Below are positions 16,315 to 25,279 of a stretch of 32,157 bases of DNA, piece after piece (the stretch's first letter is position 1; each line of letters begins with the position of its first letter). The notes beneath the pieces are model-generated. The model saw only the letters and a program-made list of their open reading frames with translations. It ran no database searches and was not told the DNA's origin. Where the stretch lies: positions 1-32,157 of the forward strand of contig SXMN01000152.1 of NCBI GenBank assembly GCA_005777315.1. The letters are read 5' to 3'. The DNA comes from Verrucomicrobiales bacterium (GTDB lineage Bacteria; Verrucomicrobiota; Verrucomicrobiia; Limisphaerales; F1-12-MAGs170). The position numbers and the translations under genes are program-made.

Positions 16315-16724
16315 ATGCCATCCTGCTCCTCAAACTCGCCGCCTTCACCTACCTTGGCCTGATCGTTGCCGGTTTGCTCATGCCTGGTGTTGTCGGATTG
16401 CGGGATCATCTGCGCGCACTGCCGGAGTTCATCCGCAAACTCTTCTGGGTTTACTACACGTTTATCGGCCTGTGCCTCATCAGCTTCGGCTTCGGCACGT
16501 TCGTTCTCGCCGAGCAACTTGCCTCGGGCACGTTGTTGGCGCGGTCTGTTTGCGGTTTCCTGGCGGTGTTCTGGACCGTTCGTTTTATCGCCGGCACATT
16601 CGTGTTCGATTTGCGGCCATACCTCACCAATCGCTGGCGTCGCGTGGGACTGACGGCGGCTAACCTCGTGTTCACCTGCCTACCGATCATTTACGGCTGG
16701 GTCGCGTTGAGAGGAGTGGAGTGA
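16311..16724 (+). CDS. Small integral membrane protein of unknown function
   Basis: 137 residues with about four transmembrane helices (around 5-28, 45-70, 75-100 and 112-133), for example LLLKLAAFTYLGLIVAGLL and FIGLCLISFGFGTFVLAE. I do not recognise a named family. The ATG at 16311 overlaps the TGA of the preceding fusion gene (ATGA), so translational coupling is likely; an upstream in-frame ATG at 16299 is rejected for this reason. Its position between the MBOAT protein and the oxidoreductase suggests a partner in the same membrane process. Confidence 0.75.
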   Translation: MNAILLLKLAAFTYLGLIVAGLLMPGVVGLRDHLRALPEFIRKLFWVYYTFIGLCLISFGFGTFVLAEQLASGTLLARSVCGFLAVFWTVRFIAGTFVFDLRPYLTNRWRRVGLTAANLVFTCLPIIYGWVALRGVE

Positions 16725-16888
16725 TGAGCTGGATCACCATTCCTCCGATCAAGCCATTGATCGAGGCGTTGAAACGCTTTCACTTGCGCCATGGCGAAAA
16801 AGTCACGCTTGTAACCCGGGACAAACCATGGAAAGCGCGACACAACACGCCGCACCACCGCCACAGCGCTTTTCTTGAACTTCCATGA
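16724..16888 (+). CDS. 54-residue ORF coupled to both neighbours
   Basis: ATG at 16724 shares its first base with the TGA of the membrane-protein gene (TGATG), and the TGA at 16886-16888 overlaps the ATG of the oxidoreductase gene. The product (MSWITIPPIK... to ...FLELP) is basic, His/Arg-rich near the C terminus, and has no membrane segment or known domain. Exact overlap at both ends argues that it is translated. It may be a real small protein, the remnant of a longer gene once present here, or a device that passes ribosomes to the next gene. Confidence 0.5.
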   Translation: MSWITIPPIKPLIEALKRFHLRHGEKVTLVTRDKPWKARHNTPHHRHSAFLELP

Positions 16889-17928
16889 AAACCAAAATCA
16901 TTCTGGCCGGCGGCAGCGGCTTCCTCGGAACCGTTCTCGCTGATTTCTTTGCCGCGAAGGGCATCGAAGTCGTCATCCTCACCCGAAGCCCCAAGCCACG
17001 CACAGGTTTGATTCGCGAAGTTCTCTGGGACGGTGCGACGGCCGGTGGTTGGGCAGTGGAACTCGAAGGTGCGCGGGCGCTGATCAATCTCGCAGGCATT
17101 TCTGTGAATTGCCGGTACCACGCGCGGAATCGCAAACTCATGCTCGATTCGCGCTTGAACACCACCCGCATTCTCGGCGAGGCGATTGCCCAATGCGCCA
17201 ATCCACCGCCAGTCTGGCTGAACTCCAGCACAGCGACGATCTACAAGCACACGTTTGGTCCGGCATGGGACGAGACCGGCGAGATCGGCGGATGCCCCGA
17301 GGCAAAGGATGTTTTTTCAGTTCACGTCGCGACGGAATGGGAGCGTGTGTTCAACGAAGCAATTACTCCGCGCACACGCAAGGTCGCCCTGCGCTCGGCG
17401 ATGGTGCTGGGCCACGGCAGGAACAGCGTGCTGCCAAACCTGCTCCGGCTGGGCCGACTCGGATTGGGCGGCAGACTTGCGGGCGGACGTCAGTTCGTTT
17501 CGTGGATTCACCATGAAGATTTCTGTCGAGCCTTGGAATGGATCATAGCACACGACAAACTCGAAGGGCCGGTGAATCTCGCCGCGCCAAACCCGGTGAC
17601 GAATGCGGAATTCATGGCCGCGATCCGCAAGGTCTGTCACGCGCCATTCGGCCTGCCAGCGACTCGGTGGATGCTGGAGGTCGGCGCATTTTTGCTGCGC
17701 ACCGAAACCGAGCTGCTCATCAAAAGCCGCCGCGTTGTTCCCGGCAAACTGCTGGCCGACAGCTTCGTTTTCAGGCATCCGCAACTTCTGCCTGCGATCC
17801 AACAACTCGTCGCTCAACCTGTCTTGAAAGAGGGTGCGATTTCACTTTCCACCGCAAATGCCAAATACAATGCCCGGAAGGAGACTCCCGACGCGTTGAC
17901 TGATGAAATCGAAAGGTCGATTCCATGA
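16885..17928 (+). CDS. TIGR01777 family NAD(P)-binding oxidoreductase (SDR39U1/YfcH-like)
   Basis: An atypical extended short-chain dehydrogenase of 347 residues. The nucleotide-binding loop is GGSGFLG (9-15). The family motif INLAGISVNCRY lies around 67-78, SSTATIYKH around 114-122, and the C-terminal DUF1731-like segment (GKLLADSFVFRHPQL) around 290-304. The usual length is about 300 residues; here a tail of some 35 residues follows. The canonical Tyr-x-x-x-Lys dyad is not obvious, as is usual in this family. The physiological substrate is unknown. The ATG at 16885 overlaps the preceding stop. It shares the cluster with the DCC-MBOAT protein, which suggests a joint lipid or redox task. Confidence 0.87.
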   Translation: MKTKIILAGGSGFLGTVLADFFAAKGIEVVILTRSPKPRTGLIREVLWDGATAGGWAVELEGARALINLAGISVNCRYHARNRKLMLDSRLNTTRILGEAIAQCANPPPVWLNSSTATIYKHTFGPAWDETGEIGGCPEAKDVFSVHVATEWERVFNEAITPRTRKVALRSAMVLGHGRNSVLPNLLRLGRLGLGGRLAGGRQFVSWIHHEDFCRALEWIIAHDKLEGPVNLAAPNPVTNAEFMAAIRKVCHAPFGLPATRWMLEVGAFLLRTETELLIKSRRVVPGKLLADSFVFRHPQLLPAIQQLVAQPVLKEGAISLSTANAKYNARKETPDALTDEIERSIP

Positions 17929-18101
17929 GACGGAATGTCGGTCTGATCCGTAGTGGGTATGGTGAATTTCCCAAGCCAATCACTGGCGAAGCCCTCGTGA
18001 GGCATCACCGCCATCAACATCCTCGCCTTGAAATCCAACTCGCGGAGCGGTATTTGGCGGGGCCACAGCAAAATCAAAATGAACAACCTTCACGCAACTG
18101 A
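17925..18101 (+). CDS. Possible 58-residue ORF between oxidoreductase and FMN dehydrogenase genes
   Basis: The ATG at 17925 overlaps the TGA of the TIGR01777 gene (ATGA), and the frame ends at 18101, 23 bases inside the following FMN-dehydrogenase gene. The product (MRRNVGLIRSGYGEFPKP...) is basic and matches nothing I know. The ATGA coupling supports it, but it may simply be a chance extension; without it this interval is an untranslated spacer of 150 bases. Confidence 0.25.
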   Translation: MRRNVGLIRSGYGEFPKPITGEALVRHHRHQHPRLEIQLAERYLAGPQQNQNEQPSRN

Positions 18102-19458
18102 CCAATCGGAGAGAACACCCGGACTATTTACCGACCCGGGTCTCGCCACCCGTAAAATGCCGTTTCAACGCTTGTTGCTGGAAGCGCATGTCCGCTCAGC
18201 GAAGAAATGGGGGGCCTTGGCTGAAAGCGCGCCCGCCATGAGTGATCTCATCGACCTCTGCTTTCGGAGAATTCAGAGGGACGCGGTTGAGTATTTTCGC
18301 GGAGCGGCCGGGGACGAGATTTCCGCGAAAAGAAACAGAGACGCATTCAAGGAGGTTTATCTGAACCCAAACGGCGCGGTGCGCTTTCCTTCCGTGGACA
18401 CCTCCACGACCTTGTTGGGCAGGAAAGTGAGCATGCCGGTGGTTGCGGCACCCGTGGGCAGCCAGCGCTCGCTGTGGCTTGAAGGAGAAGCTGTCGTCGC
18501 CGAGGCGGCTGGGAAGGCCGGCATCATCTACTCGCTTTCGACACTCACCGGCACGCGGATGGAGCGGGTCAAGGAAGTGGCGACCGGACCTTGTTGGTTT
18601 CAGCTATATCTGGTGGGGGGACGTGAGGTGGCGGAACGGGGCATTGCCCGTGCTCGGGCCGCAGGCTTTGAAGCCTTGATTCTCACGATTGACACCGCGG
18701 TCGCGGGCAACAGGCTGGGTGACAAAAGAAACAGTTCCTCGCAACTGATCAAGGAGATCGACGCCTCGTCACACAGTGACGCGAACATGATCGCGAAGTT
18801 TTTCCAAGGGCTTTACAATCGGCGAATCCGCCAGGCGCTTCAGCCGAAGACCTGGAGGCATCTTTCCTGGATGCTGGGGTTCCTTGCGGACGGCCAGCTC
18901 ATGGATTTCCCGAACATTGAATTAGTCCCGGGCAAGCCCATGCGCTACGCGCCGATTGGAAAGCAACTCGAACAGTCGGCGGTTACCTGGGAGGATTTGG
19001 CGTGGATCCGGAAAGCATGGGGAGACCGGCCACTCATCATCAAAGGCGTTCACAACATCGAAGACGCAAGGCGCGCCGAAAAGGAAGGTGCCGCTGCCAT
19101 CGTAGTGTCCAATCACGGTGGCCGGCAGGTTGATGGCACGCCCGCCACTCTCCACATGCTCCAGGAAATAGCTCCGCAATTGAAGGCCGATGGATCGAAG
19201 ATGGAAATCTACCTGGACGGCGGCGTGCGCACGGGCCAGGACGTTGTAGTGGCCCGGGCTTGCGGCGCTCGGGCGGTGTTGGTGGGGACGGCGTTGGCCT
19301 TTTCCCTTGGTGCCGGCGGCCCCAAAGGCGCGGCCCGCTGCCTCCAGATTCTGCGACAAGAGCTCGAAGACACTCTCCGGTTGTTGGGTAAAGGCCGGGG
19401 ATCCATTGAAGACATCGATCGAACGATATTCTACGAGTTCAAGCACAGGATCACCTAG
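18079..19458 (+). CDS. FMN-dependent alpha-hydroxy-acid dehydrogenase (L-lactate dehydrogenase type)
   Basis: A 459-residue TIM-barrel flavoenzyme of the glycolate oxidase / L-lactate dehydrogenase family, oxidising an L-2-hydroxy acid to the 2-oxo acid with FMN. Active-site features: Lys322 in LIIKGVHNIEDA, His346 and Arg349 in VSNHGGRQVDG, the FMN phosphate loop LDGGVRTGQDVVVARACGA, and GTALAFSLGAGG. An N-terminal extension of about 60 residues precedes the DLIDLCFRR helix. ATG at 18079 is preferred to the upstream ATG at 18028. It follows the TIGR01777 gene at 150 bases and may be in the same transcript. Confidence 0.88.
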   Translation: MNNLHATDQSERTPGLFTDPGLATRKMPFQRLLLEAHVRSAKKWGALAESAPAMSDLIDLCFRRIQRDAVEYFRGAAGDEISAKRNRDAFKEVYLNPNGAVRFPSVDTSTTLLGRKVSMPVVAAPVGSQRSLWLEGEAVVAEAAGKAGIIYSLSTLTGTRMERVKEVATGPCWFQLYLVGGREVAERGIARARAAGFEALILTIDTAVAGNRLGDKRNSSSQLIKEIDASSHSDANMIAKFFQGLYNRRIRQALQPKTWRHLSWMLGFLADGQLMDFPNIELVPGKPMRYAPIGKQLEQSAVTWEDLAWIRKAWGDRPLIIKGVHNIEDARRAEKEGAAAIVVSNHGGRQVDGTPATLHMLQEIAPQLKADGSKMEIYLDGGVRTGQDVVVARACGARAVLVGTALAFSLGAGGPKGAARCLQILRQELEDTLRLLGKGRGSIEDIDRTIFYEFKHRIT

Positions 19459-19560
19459 CCCGGATCGTGTTTTTGCAGACGTTGTGATGCGGGCGCGGCT
19501 TGGAACCGAGCTTGGATTTCTGGCTTCTGTTGCGATGCCGCCGGGGCTATTCATTACACG

Positions 19561-20118
19561 ATGAACGAAGTCACTCACCTCCTGGACCGCGTTCAAGGCG
19601 GCGACCGGAATGCCGCCACCGAGTTGCTGCCGTTGGTTTACGAGGAACTGCGCCAGATGGCCGCGCAGAAGATGGCTCGCGAAAATCCAGGTCACACTCT
19701 CCAGCCCACGGCACTCGTGCATGAAGCCTGGTTGCGGCTGGTCGGAGATGAAACTCCTCAATTCGTCAATCGCTCGCACTTCTTTGGCGCGGCGGCCGAG
19801 GCCATGCGACGCATCCTGGTGGAAAATGCCCGGCGCAAGAGCCGCCTCAAGCACGGCGGGCAGTTCGAGCGCGTGGACCTGGAGAGCCTGGACCTCGCAG
19901 TGGAGAGCACCGACGACCAAGTGCTGGCGGTGGATGCCGCGCTCGACAAGTTGGCCCTGCGCGATCCCGTGGGAGCCCAACTGATCAAGTTGCGCTTCTT
20001 CGTCGGTCTGCCCAACGTGGAAGCCGCCCGATTGCTCGGCCTCTCGGAGCGCACGGCCAAGCGCGTTTGGTCCTACGCGCGGGCGTGGCTTTTCGAGGAA
20101 CTGAAAAAGAGTGAATAA
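19561..20118 (+). CDS. ECF-like sigma factor, second kinase-associated copy
   Basis: A 185-residue sigma-70 family protein, close paralogue of the one at 6419 and co-linear with it. Region 2 includes LPLVYEELRQMAAQKM, LVHEAWLRLVG and FFGAAAEAMRRILVENARR. Region 4 includes AQLIKLRFFVGLPNVEAARLLGLSERTAKRVWSYARAWL. QPTA at 48-51 replaces the acidic DAED motif. No anti-sigma gene is near. A kinase-WD40 gene starts 45 bases downstream, repeating the arrangement seen at 6419-10601. Confidence 0.9.
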   Translation: MNEVTHLLDRVQGGDRNAATELLPLVYEELRQMAAQKMARENPGHTLQPTALVHEAWLRLVGDETPQFVNRSHFFGAAAEAMRRILVENARRKSRLKHGGQFERVDLESLDLAVESTDDQVLAVDAALDKLALRDPVGAQLIKLRFFVGLPNVEAARLLGLSERTAKRVWSYARAWLFEELKKSE

Positions 20119-20163
20119 TTTCTTGGCCCAAAGCAGTCCTCTCGCGTCGCATGAAAGGTAAGA

Positions 20164-23100
20164 ATGAAAGACGCATCAAAACCAGATCATGAGCGAACCC
20201 TCTTCGAGCAGGCGTTGGAATTGAGATCGCCGGGAGAGCGGGCGGCTTTTCTCCGAGGCGCTTGCGGAGATGATGCGGTACTACGCCGTCGGGTGGAGGC
20301 GTTGTTGCGAGCGCACCAAGGCGAGGAAGGCTTCCTTCCCGATCGAGATGCCGGGCGGCATCGCCGGCCCTCCGAAACCTCGACCGACGTTCCACTGGGC
20401 GCGACGGTTCTGGCTGGTCCGGTTACGGAGGGTCCTGGTGACATCATCGGGAACTACAAACTCCTTGAAAAGATCGGCGAAGGTGGCTGCGGCGTGGTGT
20501 ACATGGCGGAACAAGGCAAGCCGGTTCGCCGCCGCGTCGCGCTCAAGGTGGTAAAGCTCGGCATGGATACCAAGCAAGTCGTTGCGCGCTTCGAAGCGGA
20601 ACGGCAGGCGCTGGCCATGATGGACCATCCCAACATTGCAAAAATCTTTGACGGCGGCACCACCGAATCTGGTCGGCCTTACTTCGTCATGGAACTCGTT
20701 CGTGGAGTGAAAATCACTGAGTATTGCGATCAAGCCAAACTCTCCACTCGCGATCGGCTCGAATTGTTCACCAAGGTTTGCCAGGCCGTCCACCATGCGC
20801 ATCAGAAGGGCATCATTCATCGTGACCTCAAACCCTCGAATATTCTGGTGACCATCAACGACGGCGTCGCCGTGCCCAAGGTGATTGACTTTGGCATCGC
20901 CAAGGCCACCGAGGGCCGGCTGACGGACAAGACGGTTTTCACTGCGTTCACACAATTCATCGGCACGCCCGCCTACATGAGTCCTGAGCAAGCGCTCATG
21001 ACGAGCCTGGACATTGATACCCGCAGCGACATCTACAGCCTGGGTGTGGTGCTTTACGAAATGCTCACGGGCAAGACGCCGCTGGACGCAAGGGAACTTC
21101 TCGCGTTGGGCCTGGATCAGATGCGCGTGGCCATCCGCGAGAAGGAGGCGATCCGCCCCAGCAATCGCCTGAGTACCATGGGCGCGGGCGACCTAACCTC
21201 GACCGCGAAGCTGCGGCAAGTGGAGGCTCCGAAACTCATTCACCAACTCCGCGGCGACCTCGACTGGATCGTTATGAAAGCGCTGGAGAAGGACCGTTCC
21301 CGCCGGTACGACAGCGCAAACGGTTTCGCGGCGGACATTCGGCGGCACATGAACCACGAAGCTGTCCAGGCTCGCCCGCCCAGCGCGGTGTATCGCTTTC
21401 AGAAACTGGTCCGTCGCAACAAGCTTGCGTTTGCCTCTGCCTCCTGCATCGCGGCAGCCCTGGTCTTGGGCGTGATCGTCAGCACTTGGCAGGCTGCTCT
21501 GGCAAATCGCGCAAGGCATGATGCGGAGGCAAACGAGCAAAAGGCTCTAAAGGCGGAGGTAAATGAAAGAGAGGAACGCCAGCGCGCCACACTCGCCGAA
21601 TCGGAAAGCCGGCAGCAAGTGCTGCGTTTGTCGGTGGCGAATGGCGTCCGCGCGTTGGATGATAATGATCCGAGCGGAGCGTTGTTATGGTTCGTTCGAT
21701 CCTTGAACCTCGTCCAAGGAAATGCAGAAGAGGAGAGAATCCATCGGCTCCGATGCGCGTCGGTTTTGGGGCAGTGCCCCCGGCTTGTCCATCTGCTGGA
21801 GAGCCCGCCTCAAGAATGTGCGGCGTTTAGCCCGGATGGGCGCGCGATTCTGACGACTGGAGACGGTGGTGCACGGGTATGGGATGCGAGCACGGGCGAG
21901 CCCATCACCCCAATCCTCATGCACGGAAATTCGCCTGTTGGTGGTGCCGTCTGGCATGGAACGTTCAGTCCGGATGGCACTCGTGTCATCACATCATCCA
22001 TCGACAAGACCGCTCGGATCTGGGATGCGCGCAGCGGACAGCTTGTCGGAATTCCCCTCAAGCATTCCAATTGGGTCAATGAGGCATCGTTCAGTCCGGA
22101 CAGTCGCTCCGTTGTCACCGCGAGCGTGGACTACGCGACGTATGTGTTGGAGGTGGCGACTGGCCAGCCAGTGACCCCGCCACTCCAGCACGAAGGTGGA
22201 CTCCGTCAGGCCTCGTTCAGCCCTGACGGCAAATGGGTGCTGACCGCAAGCTACGACGGCACTGCTCGGATTTGGGATGCGATGACCGGTGCTCTGCTCC
22301 ACCGGTTGGAACACGCTGGGATCGTTTTTAGCGCGGTCTTTAGTCCAGACGGTCGGCATGTCGCCACCGGAAGCGAGGACAACACGGCTCGGCTTTGGGA
22401 AGCCTCGAGCGGCAAACCGATCGGCTCGCCCCTGAAGCACACCGGCAGTGTCATGCACGTTTGTTTTAGCCCAGATGGGCGTCAACTGGTCACGGCCGCA
22501 AGGAACAACGAAGCCCGACTTTGGAATCTTGATTCCAGTGAATCACCGCACATCTTGCCCTACATCGATAATTCCAACAAGTGGCCGACGTTCCCCGTGT
22601 TCAGTCCGAATGGCCAGTTCTTGGTGACTGCCAACAGCGGAACCAGCGCGCAGATTTATGACGCGCACACCGGCAAACCAGCGATGCCCCCATTGCCACA
22701 CAATGGAGGAATCGCGCACGCGGTATTCAGCCCCGATTTCACGCGGCTTGTGACTGCTTGCAAAGATGGCCTGGCGCGTGTGTGGGATATTGGTGCACTA
22801 CGGGCGAAGTTCGATTCGCAGCAGTCTCCAAGTCTGATCAATCGCGTGACATTCAGTCCGGGGCAGGACCGCTTCGTCATCCCCACAGGCAGCAACGCCG
22901 CGCAGTTGTTCGATGCCGCGACTCGGAAGTCAAGCGGCTCGCCCCTCCAGCATGGTGGTCCGGTGGTTTTCACATGCTTCAGTGGGAGCGGGGATTTCGT
23001 TGCGACAGTCAGCCGGGATGGAACCGCGAGAATCTGGGAAACAGCCACGGGACTCGCTGTGACTCCGCCGTTGCAGTTGAAACCTTCGGCCACCGACGGC

Positions 23101-24384
23101 GGTGCCGGAGGGGGCGCTGCGTTTAGCAAAGATGGCCGAAAGCTGGTCACAGCTACATTGTACGACGTTCAAGTCTGGGATGCAGCCAGCGGCAAGCCGA
23201 TCACTCAACAGATCACCGAAGGTGGGTTCATCGAGCATGTGGAATTTAGCGCGGATGGACGGCAAGTCGTTGTCGCGCGCTTCAACGGCACAGCCCGTGT
23301 TTGGGATGCCCAGAGCGGTCAGGCGACGACACCGCCCCTGAAACACAGCGAACCCGTGACCTACGCTTCCTTCAACACGGATGGCAGCTTGGTGGTAACT
23401 GCAAGCTTCGACCGCACCGCGAGGATTTGGGACGCAAAATCGGGAGAACCCGTCAGCGGGCCGTTCCGACACCAAGCCGGAGTGCTCTACGCGGGATTTA
23501 ACTCTCACAGCAATCAAATCATGACCGTGACTGAAGATGGCGCATGGACGTGGAATTTAGTCGCAGATACCCGCGCGATCCAAGTCATGGAATTGGACGC
23601 CACAATTCAGGCGGGACGTCGCATTGACCGTAGCGGAAGTATTGTGGCTCTCACAAAGTCAGAAGTCAGCCAAGGCTGGCACGAACTTCGTGCTCAAGGA
23701 CAGGCAACTCCGAACTTAGCCAATACAAGGAATCCCTCCAAATTGGATGAGGGGGCAGCGAACAAACTTTTCGACCAATTGGAATTCACACGGCGATCCT
23801 CAAAGCTCGACATTTCGGCAGGCCGATTCTTTGTCGATCTTTCGCCTCATGTTAACGTTTCTTTGACCGAGGATCTTGCTCCCGGTGGGGCGAAACAAAC
23901 AGACTTCACTCTCGCAGCGTTGCCTTCAGGGCGGCAGACCTTCAATGGAATTGAATTCGAAATCGGGAGCGGGATCATCCAGCTCGCTGGCGGAGTGTTG
24001 GACACTTTCTCGCGACGGTTCCCCAACGAAGTGCCGGGCATCAAAGTGGGACGCAAAGCTCAGGTCCTGCAATTCCTTTACGGCTCACGCGAAACGGATC
24101 GGAATCATTTTGTCGCCCGATATCTCATCCGATTTAGAAACGGCCAAACCTGGGAAATCCAGGTGAACGGCCAGGACTTAGGTGCGAGGAGAACCCTCGA
24201 CAGCGAACCGCACAAGGCCAAGCGAGCGCTGCTCGCTCGGGTGGTTCCCAGCGGCCACGGAACGATCCGTATCCTACAGACTGCGTGGGAGAACCCATTC
24301 CCCGACGTGGAGATCGAAAGCATCGACTACATCTCCCAGAGAACGTGGGGCGCCGCCTACCTTCTTGCGATCACGTTAGAGTAA
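20164..24384 (+). CDS. Membrane Ser/Thr protein kinase with 14 WD40 repeats and a C-terminal beta domain
   Basis: 1406 residues. Order: helical pre-domain 1-90; kinase about 97-400 with GEGGCG (105-110), Lys128, HRDLKPSN with catalytic Asp221, DFG at 242-244 and [10 protein letters not shown]; a membrane helix about 422-444; a coiled linker (LKAEVNEREERQRATLAESE); 14 WD40 units about 545-1135, each with FSPDG-like turns and RIWDA-like ends, enough for two seven-bladed propellers; then a C-terminal domain about 1196-1406 (FFVDLSPHVNVSLTE, GIKVGRKAQVLQFLYGSRE, PFPDVEIESIDYIS) that I know only from planctomycete-type signalling proteins. Propellers and terminal domain probably face the periplasm and sense a ligand. 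It follows its sigma factor by 45 bases and is likely its activator. Confidence 0.92.
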   Translation: MKDASKPDHERTLFEQALELRSPGERAAFLRGACGDDAVLRRRVEALLRAHQGEEGFLPDRDAGRHRRPSETSTDVPLGATVLAGPVTEGPGDIIGNYKLLEKIGEGGCGVVYMAEQGKPVRRRVALKVVKLGMDTKQVVARFEAERQALAMMDHPNIAKIFDGGTTESGRPYFVMELVRGVKITEYCDQAKLSTRDRLELFTKVCQAVHHAHQKGIIHRDLKPSNILVTINDGVAVPKVIDFGIAKATEGRLTDKTVFTAFTQFIGTPAYMSPEQALMTSLDIDTRSDIYSLGVVLYEMLTGKTPLDARELLALGLDQMRVAIREKEAIRPSNRLSTMGAGDLTSTAKLRQVEAPKLIHQLRGDLDWIVMKALEKDRSRRYDSANGFAADIRRHMNHEAVQARPPSAVYRFQKLVRRNKLAFASASCIAAALVLGVIVSTWQAALANRARHDAEANEQKALKAEVNEREERQRATLAESESRQQVLRLSVANGVRALDDNDPSGALLWFVRSLNLVQGNAEEERIHRLRCASVLGQCPRLVHLLESPPQECAAFSPDGRAILTTGDGGARVWDASTGEPITPILMHGNSPVGGAVWHGTFSPDGTRVITSSIDKTARIWDARSGQLVGIPLKHSNWVNEASFSPDSRSVVTASVDYATYVLEVATGQPVTPPLQHEGGLRQASFSPDGKWVLTASYDGTARIWDAMTGALLHRLEHAGIVFSAVFSPDGRHVATGSEDNTARLWEASSGKPIGSPLKHTGSVMHVCFSPDGRQLVTAARNNEARLWNLDSSESPHILPYIDNSNKWPTFPVFSPNGQFLVTANSGTSAQIYDAHTGKPAMPPLPHNGGIAHAVFSPDFTRLVTACKDGLARVWDIGALRAKFDSQQSPSLINRVTFSPGQDRFVIPTGSNAAQLFDAATRKSSGSPLQHGGPVVFTCFSGSGDFVATVSRDGTARIWETATGLAVTPPLQLKPSATDGGAGGGAAFSKDGRKLVTATLYDVQVWDAASGKPITQQITEGGFIEHVEFSADGRQVVVARFNGTARVWDAQSGQATTPPLKHSEPVTYASFNTDGSLVVTASFDRTARIWDAKSGEPVSGPFRHQAGVLYAGFNSHSNQIMTVTEDGAWTWNLVADTRAIQVMELDATIQAGRRIDRSGSIVALTKSEVSQGWHELRAQGQATPNLANTRNPSKLDEGAANKLFDQLEFTRRSSKLDISAGRFFVDLSPHVNVSLTEDLAPGGAKQTDFTLAALPSGRQTFNGIEFEIGSGIIQLAGGVLDTFSRRFPNEVPGIKVGRKAQVLQFLYGSRETDRNHFVARYLIRFRNGQTWEIQVNGQDLGARRTLDSEPHKAKRALLARVVPSGHGTIRILQTAWENPFPDVEIESIDYISQRTWGAAYLLAITLE

Positions 24385-24556
24385 GAACCATCTCCTGAGC
24401 CGATCCTGGGAAACCTGCCCCAGCGCCTCCAGCAGGCAGGAAATGAGATTCAAAATTCTTGGCCCAATCCACACCCCGTCTGGCGCATGAGAAGGTAGAG
24501 CGGCTTTGACGGAAGGTGCATCAACACAAACCGCCGCTCGCGAAGCTTGAATTATT

Positions 24557-25279
24557 ATGCGTGCGAACAAATCGATTTTGAGTCTGTCCCTCACCTCGGC
24601 GGTGCTGGCCGTTTCGCTGATGGCAAAAACCGCAGGACCAATAGAACCGCAATTGGAGAACCGGGCGCTGCATCGATGGGCTAATCTGATTGTCGCGCAA
24701 CCCCGCTCGCACCGCGACGCCATCGTCAAGATCGGGGCTCCCTTGGCGCCGGTGCTCGTGGACAAACTTCAGCAGTGTCAGGACTCGGAGAATCCATTAC
24801 TTCAAAACCTCCTCGCCAAGCTTCATCAGGAGGCACCAGCGATGCTGCAGCGGTTCCTGCCAGAACCCATGTCCAACGAGCTTCGTACTTTGAACGCCAT
24901 TCGTGCCTTGGCATATCTCGGCCCTCCCGCCGCTGGCGCCACCCGTGCATTGATTCCTTTCCTCCAGGACGAACGTTTCGCGTCCGATGCCGCGCACGCT
25001 CTGGCCAGCATCGGGCCGGAAGCGAAGGATGCGATGCCGGCGCTGGTGGCGGCGCTCGACGATCAAGTGCCCTGGGCAGCCACCGCCTTGGCGAACATGG
25101 GATCCACCGCGGCTAGTGCGATTCCTGCGTTGGGACGCGCGCGAGCCAATGCGATTGAGGAAGGTTCGGGCTGGTTTCGCCGCGAAGTCGAGAAAGCGTT
25201 GGAGAGAATTCGAACCGGAGCAAGCACGGTTGAAAGAAGAGGCGGAATCGGGGAACGGAATCCTCCGGTTGAGCCATGA
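24557..25279 (+). CDS. Secreted HEAT-repeat protein
   Basis: 240 residues. The N terminus (MRANKSILSLSLTSAVLAVSLMAKTAG) looks like a signal peptide. Residues about 100-200 form HEAT-like helical repeats: ALAYLGPPAAGATRALIPFLQDE, ALASIGPEAKDAMPALVAALDD and ALANMGSTAASAIPALGRA. These serve as protein-binding scaffolds and are common in verrucomicrobial and planctomycete genomes. No catalytic motif is seen. It lies 172 bases after the large kinase on the same strand and may be cotranscribed; an accessory role to the kinase sensor is possible but not shown. Confidence 0.75.
   Translation: MRANKSILSLSLTSAVLAVSLMAKTAGPIEPQLENRALHRWANLIVAQPRSHRDAIVKIGAPLAPVLVDKLQQCQDSENPLLQNLLAKLHQEAPAMLQRFLPEPMSNELRTLNAIRALAYLGPPAAGATRALIPFLQDERFASDAAHALASIGPEAKDAMPALVAALDDQVPWAATALANMGSTAASAIPALGRARANAIEEGSGWFRREVEKALERIRTGASTVERRGGIGERNPPVEP

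Noticed and set aside
18922..19980. Long minus-strand open frame of about 350 codons
   Set aside because: It lies antisense to the FMN dehydrogenase and the second sigma factor, both clearly coding, and its translation resembles no family.
21800..23560. Regular repetition that could be mistaken for a tandem DNA repeat array or CRISPR
   Set aside because: The period of roughly 130 bases comes from WD40 protein repeats; the DNA units are diverged and coding throughout.
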